The translations under genes were made by a program, and so were the position numbers. The notes under the pieces are model-generated. The model did not search any database, was not told the DNA's origin, and was given only the letters and a program-made list of their open reading frames with translations. 6,082 bases of DNA from CAZVUW01 sp964629825. Its GTDB lineage: Bacteria; Actinomycetota; Nitriliruptoria; Euzebyales; Egibacteraceae. The first letter of the stretch is position 1. Each line of letters starts with the position of its first letter. The DNA lies in NCBI GenBank assembly GCA_964629825.1, contig CAZVUW010000137.1, positions 1 through 6,082 on the forward strand, given 5' to 3'. Positions 1 to 4,576 of the stretch are shown one piece after another.

Positions 1-191
1 CGGATGCGCGACTCGATGCGGCCCTGCTCTTCCTTGGCCGCCTCGTACTCCGCGTTCTCCCTGAGGTCTCCGTGCGAGCGGGCCACCTCGATGGCCTTGG
101 ACGCCTCCTCGCGGCCGGTCGTACGGAGCTCCTCGAGCTCGGAGCTGAGTCGCTCATAGGCGCTCTTTGACAGCCAGACGGTCTCGGTCAC
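1..191 (-). CDS. greA: Transcription elongation factor GreA, N-terminal part (runs off the left edge)
   Basis: GreA binds the secondary channel of RNA polymerase and stimulates cleavage of the 3' end of backtracked transcripts. The first 63 residues are in the window, starting MTETVWLSKSAYERL. This is the N-terminal antiparallel coiled coil, rich in Glu/Leu heptads, and it contains the signature tip GDLRENAEY at residues 41-49. Asp42 and Glu45 correspond to the acidic pair (D41/E44 in E. coli) that coordinates the catalytic Mg2+ in the polymerase active site. The GTG start is supported by GGAGG on the minus strand (202-206), 10 nt upstream, and by alignment with the normal GreA N-terminus. 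The C-terminal FKBP-like domain lies outside the window. The gene is divergent from the glycosylase gene, sharing a 90-bp intergenic region. The family assignment is near certain; GreA against a close paralogue cannot be fully settled without the C-terminus. Confidence 0.95.
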   Translation of the reverse strand, partial: MTETVWLSKSAYERLSSELEELRTTGREEASKAIEVARSHGDLRENAEYEAAKEEQGRIESRI

Positions 192-201
192 GGGATTGCA
201 G

Positions 202-206
202 CCTCC
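202..206 (-). promoter_or_regulatory. Ribosome binding site of greA
   Basis: On the minus strand this reads GGAGG, 10 nt before the GTG codon at 191-189. It is a strong Shine-Dalgarno match, unlike several other genes in this window, and it fixes the greA start. Confidence 0.75.
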
Positions 207-233
207 AACCAAGTGGTCGACGGAGAAATCGGG

Positions 234-239
234 AGTGTA
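234..239 (-). promoter_or_regulatory. Possible -10 hexamer for greA
   Basis: The minus strand reads TACACT here, a TAnnnT-type -10 element as used by actinobacterial housekeeping sigma factors. Transcription would start near 227, giving a leader of about 35 nt that includes the GGAGG site. I see no convincing -35 box at the right spacing. Inferred from position and motif only. Confidence 0.3.
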
Positions 240-270
240 GTCGTCCGGGCGCCGAAGTTGGCGAAGGTGC

Positions 271-274
271 AGGA
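271..274 (+). promoter_or_regulatory. Ribosome binding site deciding the glycosylase start
   Basis: AGGA sits 7 nt before the ATG at 282. Together with the obligatory PELPE N-terminus of the Fpg/Nei family, it selects this start over the in-frame ATG at 213, which would add 23 residues and bury the catalytic proline. Confidence 0.55.
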
Positions 275-281
275 TGGGCCC

Positions 282-1121
282 ATGCCCGAGCTTCCCGAGC
301 TCGACGCGCACGCGGAGCGGCTCACCGCCTCCCACAGCGGGGCCGTGCTGGCGCGCTTCGAGCCGCTGTCGTTCACCGCCTTGAAGACCTACCAGCCCCC
401 GCCGGAGGCGGCGGTCGGCAAGGCCCTGGACCGCGTCGACCGCCGCGGCAAGCACCTGCTGCTGCGCTTCGGCGACCTCACCTATGTGGTGCACCTCATG
501 CAGGGCGGCCGGCTGCGGCCGGACACCGGCCGCTCCCGCAAGCCCCGCGGCGCCGTAGCGCGCTGGATCTTCGAGGGCTCGCACCAGCCGCTGCTGCTGA
601 CCGAGGCCGGCACGGAGCGGCGCGCCGGCGTCTGGGTGATCCAGGGTGACGCCGAGCAGCAGCCGCCGCTGGACACGCTCGGGCCCGAGCCCGACTCGAT
701 CGGCGTTGACCAGATGTCCGCGCTGCTGGCCGAGCACCCGATGCGGCTGCACACGTTCCTGCGCGACCAGAAGATCCTGGCCGGCATCGGGCGGCGGCTG
801 GCGAACGAGATCTGCCACCGCGCGCGGCTGTCGCCGTTTGCGCGCACGGCCGCGCTGGGGGCCGAGGAGGTCGAGCGGCTGGTCGCCGCCATCGGCGAGA
901 CCATCGCCGAGGGCCTGGCCGACGAGCGCGCGCACGACGTGATGAGGCCCTCGCGGGAGCGCATCGCCGCGGTGCACGGGCGCACCGGCGAGGCCTGCCC
1001 CGTATGTGGCGACGTCGTGCGCGAGGTCGCCTACCGCGACTACACCGTCCACTACTGCGCGACCTGCCAGACCGACGGGCGGGTGCTCGCGGACAACACG
1101 ACCTCGAAGTTCCTGCGCTGA
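282..1121 (+). CDS. Fpg/Nei-family DNA glycosylase / AP lyase, atypical subfamily
   Basis: A base-excision repair glycosylase of the formamidopyrimidine-DNA glycosylase / endonuclease VIII family, which removes oxidised bases and nicks the abasic site; 279 aa, normal family length. After Met removal the N-terminus is PELPEL, supplying the catalytic proline (Pro2) and Glu3. Lys57 in RRGKHLL matches the conserved beta-hairpin lysine, and Met73 may be the void-filling methionine. The H2TH segment is LAGIGRRLANEI (166-177), with Glu176 kept but Arg171 where the family usually has Asn (GxGN). The C-terminal zinc finger is Cys239-x2-Cys242-x16-Cys259-x2-Cys262; the usual finger arginine, normally four residues before the Tyr that precedes the third Cys, is displaced (Arg252). 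A 17-residue tail follows the finger. The ATG at 282 is preferred over the upstream in-frame ATG at 213, because the conserved N-terminus must be exposed and AGGA lies at 271-274. Exact substrate (8-oxoG or oxidised pyrimidines) cannot be read from the sequence, so no symbol is given. Confidence 0.92.
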   Translation: MPELPELDAHAERLTASHSGAVLARFEPLSFTALKTYQPPPEAAVGKALDRVDRRGKHLLLRFGDLTYVVHLMQGGRLRPDTGRSRKPRGAVARWIFEGSHQPLLLTEAGTERRAGVWVIQGDAEQQPPLDTLGPEPDSIGVDQMSALLAEHPMRLHTFLRDQKILAGIGRRLANEICHRARLSPFARTAALGAEEVERLVAAIGETIAEGLADERAHDVMRPSRERIAAVHGRTGEACPVCGDVVREVAYRDYTVHYCATCQTDGRVLADNTTSKFLR

Positions 1122-1162
1122 CGAGGGCGCGGGGTTCAGGGCCGGAAGGGGCGGGCGGCACA

Positions 1163-1178
1163 GGCCGGACCGCCGGCC
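1163..1178 (+). other. GC-rich hairpin between the glycosylase and MFS genes
   Basis: GGCCGG (1163-1168) and CCGGCC (1173-1178) form a perfect 6-bp inverted repeat with a 4-nt loop. It lies 41 bp after the glycosylase stop and about 14 bp before a possible -10 hexamer, so it falls on the -35 region of the MFS promoter. No T-tract follows, so it is not a classical intrinsic terminator. It could slow polymerase or serve as an operator. In DNA this GC-rich such hairpins also arise by chance. Confidence 0.3.
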
Positions 1179-1191
1179 GGCGCCGCGGGCC

Positions 1192-1197
1192 TACTAT
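1192..1197 (+). promoter_or_regulatory. Possible -10 hexamer for the MFS gene
   Basis: TACTAT matches the TAnnnT pattern inside an otherwise almost pure GC spacer. A start near 1204 would give a leader of about 34 nt containing GAGGT (1224-1228), 9 nt before the ATG at 1238. The in-frame ATG at 1196 overlaps this hexamer and would then be untranscribed, which favours 1238 as the start. The -35 region is unclear. Confidence 0.4.
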
Positions 1198-1237
1198 GGG
1201 CGGCCCGCCTCAGCCCACCGATCGAGGTCTCGCCCGC

Positions 1238-2503
1238 ATGGCTCCGTCCGAGGGGGGCGTGGAGGTCGGCGCCCCGCCGAGCCTGCTGCGCGACCCCGCC
1301 TATGTCGTCGCCCTGGTCGTGGCGGTCGTCGTCGCGCTCGGCTTCGGGCTGGTCGTGCCAGTGCTGCCGCTGTTCGCCCGCGACTTCGGCGTGGGCCTGT
1401 TCGCCGTCACGGCCGTCGTCAGCCTGTTCGCCGGCGTCCGGCTGATCTCCAACATCTACACGGGCGGCCTGTCGGACCGCATCGGCAGCCGCAACGCCAT
1501 CGGCTGGGGAGCGCTGATCGTCGCCGCCTCGAGCCTGCTGGTGTCAACGGCGGAGGCCTACTGGCAGCTGCTGGTCTACCGCGGTGCCGGCGGCTTCGGC
1601 AGCGCGCTGTTCTTCAACGCGCTGCTGACGCACGTCGTCGGTCTGGTCGGGCCGGAGCAGCGGGGTCGCGCGGTCGGCGGGCTGCAGGGGGCGTTCCTGT
1701 TCGGGACCTCGTTCGGGCCCACCGTCGGCGGGCTCCTGGCCGAGCCGCTCGGCCTGCGCTGGCCGTTCGCCATCTACGCCGGGTTCTGCGCCGCGGCGGG
1801 GATCGTCGCACTGCTCTTCCTGCCGCGCGGGGTCGGGGGGTCGGACTCGGCGGACCGCGGCGATGGTCGGGAGGGGGACGCGCGACCGAGCAGCATCACC
1901 GGCGTGCTGCGGGTCGCCCGCGAGCTCTGCCGGGACCGCACCTTCGTGGCCGCCCTGGTGCTCATGGCCGCCTCACGCTGGGCAGCGACGGGTGTGCGCT
2001 TCAGCCTGGTGCCGGTGTTCGGCGTCGAGGAGGTGGGCGCGTCGACGCTGGTCATGTCGCTGGCGCTGACGTTGGCGGCGCTCACCCATCTCTGCGTGGT
2101 GTACCCGGCTGGCAAGATCGCCGACACGATGGGGCGCAAGGGCCTGTCCGTCGTCTCCTACCTGGCCTTCGGCGTGATCGCGGGGGTGGTGGCGCTCGCC
2201 ACGAGCGTCCCGGCGTTCCTGGTGGTCATGGCGCTGTACGGCCTGGCAACCGGCTTCTCGGCCGTGACGCCGCCGGCGATCGTGGGCGACATCGTCCCGA
2301 AGGCGCGCACCGGCGTCTCGATCGGGGTGCTCAACACCGCCGCTGACGCCGGCTCGGTGCTCGGTCCGATGGTGTCCGGCGTCCTCGCGGAGCAGCTCGG
2401 ATACGGCGTCGGGTTCGGCGCCTCGGCCCTGCTGCTGCTGATCGCCGGGGTGGTGGCGATGGGCATGCGCGAGACGCTGCCGTCGCGCCAGCGCACGGCC
2501 TGA
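1238..2503 (+). CDS. Major facilitator superfamily (MFS) transporter, DHA1-like
   Basis: An inner-membrane secondary transporter of 421 aa with the two six-helix halves typical of MFS. The first helix (about residues 21-46) ends in the VVPVLPLF pattern common in drug:H+ antiporters of the DHA1 type. MFS motif A appears twice: GGLSDRIGSR (76-85) in the loop between helices 2 and 3, and its second-half counterpart AGKIADTMGRK (291-301) between helices 8 and 9. A hydrophilic Asp/Gly/Arg-rich loop (about 195-230) separates the halves. The start at 1238 is chosen because GAGGT lies 9 nt upstream. An in-frame ATG at 1196 would add 14 residues but overlaps the likely promoter. Substrate is unknown: multidrug efflux is a common annotation for this group, but nothing here proves it. 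The gene sits 116 bp after the glycosylase and has no obvious functional partner nearby. Confidence 0.9.
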   Translation: MAPSEGGVEVGAPPSLLRDPAYVVALVVAVVVALGFGLVVPVLPLFARDFGVGLFAVTAVVSLFAGVRLISNIYTGGLSDRIGSRNAIGWGALIVAASSLLVSTAEAYWQLLVYRGAGGFGSALFFNALLTHVVGLVGPEQRGRAVGGLQGAFLFGTSFGPTVGGLLAEPLGLRWPFAIYAGFCAAAGIVALLFLPRGVGGSDSADRGDGREGDARPSSITGVLRVARELCRDRTFVAALVLMAASRWAATGVRFSLVPVFGVEEVGASTLVMSLALTLAALTHLCVVYPAGKIADTMGRKGLSVVSYLAFGVIAGVVALATSVPAFLVVMALYGLATGFSAVTPPAIVGDIVPKARTGVSIGVLNTAADAGSVLGPMVSGVLAEQLGYGVGFGASALLLLIAGVVAMGMRETLPSRQRTA

Positions 2504-2543
2504 GGCAGCCGTCCGGCCAATCCGATCTCGCCCGCCGCTCGGC

Positions 2544-2549
2544 TAGGCT
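2544..2549 (+). promoter_or_regulatory. Possible -10 hexamer giving a leaderless prenyl synthase transcript
   Basis: TAGGCT (TAnnnT) ends 6 nt before the GTG at 2556, and no Shine-Dalgarno sequence precedes that codon. This is the arrangement seen for leaderless actinobacterial genes, where transcription begins on the start codon. A -35 box is not clear. Confidence 0.4.
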
Positions 2550-2555
2550 CGGCGT

Positions 2556-3332
2556 GTGATCTCGGACCTGCTGTATGCGCTATATGAGCGGCGACTGGTC
2601 TCCCAGCTCGCCGGCGCGCAGCTGCCCCGGCACGTCGGGGTCGTGCTGGACGGGAACCGCCGCTACGCGCGTGCCCGGGGCCTCGGCGACGTGTCTGAGG
2701 GCCATCGCGTCGGCGCCGAGAAGATCCACGAGCTGGTCGCCTGGTGCGATGAGCTCGGCATCCCCTACGTCACCCTCTGGCTGCTGTCGACCGACAACCT
2801 CCAGCGCGACTCCCGTGAGCTCGGCAGCCTCTGCGAGATCATCGGCGCCACGATCACCCGCCTGGCGACCGCTCCCGAGCACGTCGCCCGCGGGCTGCGG
2901 GTGACCAGCGTCGGGGCCTTCGACCTGGTGCCGGACGAGCTGCGGCGGCGCCTGAAGGAGGCCGAGGAGGCCACGCTCGGCCGCACCGGTGTGCACGTCC
3001 AGGTCGCGGTCGGCTACGGCGGGCGGCAGGAGATCACCGACGCCCTCCGCGCGCTGCTGCTGCACCGCCTGGAGCGCGGCGACACCCTCGAGGACGTCAT
3101 CGCCGAGCTGTCGCCGGAGGACATCTCCGAGCACCTCTACACCACCGGCACACCCGATCCGGACCTGATCATCCGCACCTCGGGTGAGATCCGCATGTCG
3201 GGGTTCCTCATGTGGCAGTCCGCGCACAGCGAGTTCTATTTCTGCGACCCGTACTGGCCGGAGTTCCGCAAGACCGACTTCCTGCGCGCGCTGCGCGAGT
3301 TCGCCTCTCGCAAGCGCCGATACGGCCGCTAG
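2556..3332 (+). CDS. Short-chain cis-prenyl diphosphate synthase (probable Z,E-farnesyl diphosphate synthase, Rv1086-like)
   Basis: A cytosolic or membrane-associated cis-prenyltransferase (UppS family) that condenses isopentenyl diphosphate onto an allylic diphosphate. The 258 aa include the catalytic P-loop LDGNRR (31-36, Asp32 as Mg2+/diphosphate ligand), His50 in SEGHRVGA, STDN (78-81), AVGYGGRQEI (151-160), and the C-terminal signature DPDLIIRTSGE (201-211) with Arg213 and Ser215 following. From memory the sequence closely follows M. tuberculosis Rv1086, also 258 aa, which makes (2Z,6E)-farnesyl diphosphate. It shares DGNRR and LLST before Asn. Leu76 aligns with the Leu reported to limit chain length in Rv1086, where long-chain UppS has Ala; this predicts a C15 product for a longer enzyme to extend toward the lipid carrier of cell-wall synthesis. 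The GTG start has no Shine-Dalgarno but follows a TAnnnT hexamer. The generic annotation would be isoprenyl transferase. Confidence 0.93.
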   Translation: MISDLLYALYERRLVSQLAGAQLPRHVGVVLDGNRRYARARGLGDVSEGHRVGAEKIHELVAWCDELGIPYVTLWLLSTDNLQRDSRELGSLCEIIGATITRLATAPEHVARGLRVTSVGAFDLVPDELRRRLKEAEEATLGRTGVHVQVAVGYGGRQEITDALRALLLHRLERGDTLEDVIAELSPEDISEHLYTTGTPDPDLIIRTSGEIRMSGFLMWQSAHSEFYFCDPYWPEFRKTDFLRALREFASRKRRYGR

Positions 3333-3345
3333 CGGCATCTGCAAG

Positions 3346-3351
3346 TACCGT
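3346..3351 (+). promoter_or_regulatory. Possible -10 hexamer before the epimerase gene
   Basis: TACCGT (TAnnnT) ends 9 nt before the ATG at 3361, which has no purine-rich ribosome binding site. A leaderless or nearly leaderless transcript is possible. The alternative is read-through from the prenyl synthase gene, whose stop is only 28 bp upstream. Confidence 0.3.
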
Positions 3352-3360
3352 CTTGCGACC

Positions 3361-3918
3361 ATGAGCATCGAGCACACCGACATCGAGGGCCTCCTCGTCG
3401 TGCGCTGGGAGACCCACGGCGACGAGCGCGGCTTCTTCCGCCAGACCTATCAGATTGCCGAGCTGGCCGAGGCCCTCGGGCGCGAGCCGGTCCTGCGCCA
3501 GGGCAACCACTCCCGCAGCCAGCCCGGCGTGCTGCGCGGCTTCCACGCCGAGCCCTGGGACAAGCTGGTCTACGTGGTCCGCGGGCTGGCCTTCGCGGCG
3601 ATCGCCGACATCCGGCCCGACTCGCCGACCTTCGGTGAGGTGCGGTCGTTCCTGCTCGGCGACGAGCCGGGCGAGCGGGTGCGCCTGTTCATCAGCGTGG
3701 GGCTCGCCAACTCCTTCTGCACCCTCGGAGACGGGCCCACCGACTACCTCTACGACGTCAGCGACTACTGGCGGCCCGGCATCGACAAGCGGTCCGTCGC
3801 CTGGGACGACCCGGACCTGGCGGTCGAGTGGCCGGTTGCGGAGCCGATCCTGTCCGAGGCGGACCGCGCGAACCCCACACTGCGGGAGATGTTCCCCGAC
3901 CACCCGCGCTGGGCCTAG
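3361..3918 (+). CDS. RmlC-like sugar-nucleotide 3,5-epimerase (dTDP-4-dehydrorhamnose 3,5-epimerase family)
   Basis: A cupin-fold enzyme of 185 aa (typical RmlC length) that would epimerise a nucleotide-linked 4-keto-6-deoxysugar for glycan synthesis in the cytosol. Family features include DERGFFRQTY (21-30), the NHSRSQPGVLRGFH segment with the catalytic His62, Lys68, Tyr131 in DYLYDVSDYW (catalytic acid position) and AWDDPDLAVEWP (147-158) near the C-terminus. Two departures from classical RmlC are visible. The loop between the catalytic His and the Lys is four residues shorter (RGFHAEPWDKLV instead of RGLHYQ...GKLV). The FAHGF motif is GLANSF, with Asn117 in place of the conserved His. This suggests a side branch of the family, perhaps with another substrate. 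No rmlA, rmlB or rmlD partner lies in the window. The ATG at 3361 begins the conserved domain directly; no ribosome binding site is seen. Confidence 0.88.
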   Translation: MSIEHTDIEGLLVVRWETHGDERGFFRQTYQIAELAEALGREPVLRQGNHSRSQPGVLRGFHAEPWDKLVYVVRGLAFAAIADIRPDSPTFGEVRSFLLGDEPGERVRLFISVGLANSFCTLGDGPTDYLYDVSDYWRPGIDKRSVAWDDPDLAVEWPVAEPILSEADRANPTLREMFPDHPRWA

Positions 3919-3980
3919 CCACCTGGAGGTCCGCCGGTCCGGAGGTGCTGAGCCTACGGGGTCGACGACGGGTCGCTCGG

Positions 3981-3986
3981 TATCGT
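3981..3986 (+). promoter_or_regulatory. Possible -10 hexamer for the phosphatase-phoH2 pair
   Basis: TATCGT (TAnnnT) ends 7 nt before a GTG at 3994, the expected distance to a transcription start. A transcript beginning there would be leaderless for the short frame at 3994-4020 and would continue into the phosphatase and phoH2. No clear -35 element is seen. Confidence 0.4.
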
Positions 3987-3993
3987 TGAGCGC

Positions 3994-4020
3994 GTGACGA
4001 CGGGGTGCTGGGGCGCTTGA
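3994..4020 (+). CDS. Possible leaderless 8-codon micro-ORF upstream of the phosphatase
   Basis: GTG at 3994 opens a frame encoding MTTGCWGA followed by TGA at 4018-4020. It sits 7 nt after a TATCGT hexamer, so it would be read as a leaderless start. Its stop overlaps a TTG (4017-4019) that begins MTTIELVRHAEA in the phosphatase frame, so ribosomes finishing the micro-ORF could restart there. The first codons (GTGACGAC) nearly repeat those of the TTG start (TTGACGAC), both after GCGC and 23 bp apart. It may be a regulatory micro-ORF, the remnant of a duplicated start, or chance. Confidence 0.3.
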   Translation: MTTGCWGA

Positions 4021-4547
4021 CGACCATCGAGCTGGTGCGACACGCCGAGGCGCTCACGCGCCGGGAGTGGATGGGCCGCCCCGATGACGAGCGCCCGCTG
4101 AGCGAGCGCGGCCGCGCTCAGGCGGCCGCGCTGGCCGAGGCGCTCGGAGCCGGCCCCATCGCCGCCATCTACACCTCACCGACGGTCCGCTGCCGTCAGA
4201 CCGTCGAGGGCCTGGCCGACGCCGCCGGGGTGGGGATCCAGGCCGCCGAGACCCTCGGCGAGGCCTCGACCCTGCCCGTGCTCGAAGGCGGCTCTGCCTG
4301 GGTGGCCTCGGCCTGGCTCGGAGGGCGGGCTCTCGGCCTGCTCGACCGCCTCGCACGCGAGCACGAGGGCGGACGGGTCATCGCCTGCTCCCACGGCGAC
4401 GTCATCCCGGCAGCCCTGGCCGTCCTCGCCGGGCGTGACGCCCTCGGCCTGACCGACGTGCAGTGCCCGAAGGCGGGCTGGTTCACCTTGACCTTTGAAG
4501 GGGCCCACTGCGTGGGGGCCAGGCTCAACGGCCCGCCGGAGGTGTGA
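4005..4547 (+). CDS. Histidine phosphatase superfamily protein, SixA / MutT1-C-terminal type
   Basis: A phosphohydrolase of the histidine phosphatase (phosphoglycerate mutase-like) superfamily, 180 aa from this start. The nucleophile motif is LVRHAEA (10-16, His13 with Arg12), the RHA variant of SixA and of the C-terminal half of mycobacterial MutT1, not the RHG of phosphoglycerate mutases. TSPTVRCRQT (57-66) supplies the phosphate-binding Arg62. CSHGDV (128-133) supplies the second active-site His130. RPLSERGRAQA (30-40) is the usual helix after the nucleophile. No Nudix domain precedes it, so unlike MutT1 it stands alone. The true substrate is unknown (phosphohistidine, nucleotide or small phosphoester). 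The start is uncertain: GTG 4005 and TTG 4017 (176 aa, beginning MTTIELVRHA) are both possible and neither has a good ribosome binding site; the TTG overlaps the stop of a micro-ORF. The gene ends 29 bp before phoH2 and is probably cotranscribed with it. Confidence 0.9.
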   Translation: MLGRLTTIELVRHAEALTRREWMGRPDDERPLSERGRAQAAALAEALGAGPIAAIYTSPTVRCRQTVEGLADAAGVGIQAAETLGEASTLPVLEGGSAWVASAWLGGRALGLLDRLAREHEGGRVIACSHGDVIPAALAVLAGRDALGLTDVQCPKAGWFTLTFEGAHCVGARLNGPPEV

Positions 4548-4566
4548 GGCCAGACCAACGACCGCC

Positions 4567-4573
4567 GAGGGAG
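4567..4573 (+). promoter_or_regulatory. Ribosome binding site of phoH2
   Basis: GAGGGAG lies just upstream of the ATG at 4577. It selects this start over an in-frame GTG at 4544, which overlaps the phosphatase stop (GTGTGA) and would add 11 residues ahead of the conserved PIN N-terminus. Confidence 0.65.
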
Positions 4574-4576
4574 TCC

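Noticed and set aside
213..281. 23-residue N-terminal extension of the glycosylase from an ATG at 213
   Set aside because: The family needs Pro at position 2 as the nucleophile. The ATG at 282 gives MPELPEL and has AGGA at a good distance.
1196..1237. Upstream ATG for the MFS gene
   Set aside because: It overlaps the probable -10 hexamer and has no ribosome binding site, while the ATG at 1238 follows GAGGT.
1006..2346. Long plus-strand frame overlapping the MFS gene in another phase
   Set aside because: The product is dominated by Arg, Ala, Gly and Pro with no membrane segments, whereas the MFS frame shows regular hydrophobic helices and two motif A copies.
2580..3383. Long open frame antisense to the prenyl synthase (267 codons)
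   Set aside because: It is antisense to a fully motif-supported cis-prenyl synthase, and its product has the biased composition of a shadow frame.
3919..3950. Terminator-like inverted repeat (CACCT ... AGGTG) after the epimerase gene
   Set aside because: Only five outer pairs form, with poor inner pairing and no T-tract. The repeated GGAGGT there looks like chance in purine-rich sequence.
4544..4576. GTG start for phoH2 overlapping the phosphatase stop
   Set aside because: GTGTGA overlap is tempting for coupling, but the ATG at 4577 has a strong GAGGGAG site and places the PIN motif at the usual distance from the N-terminus.
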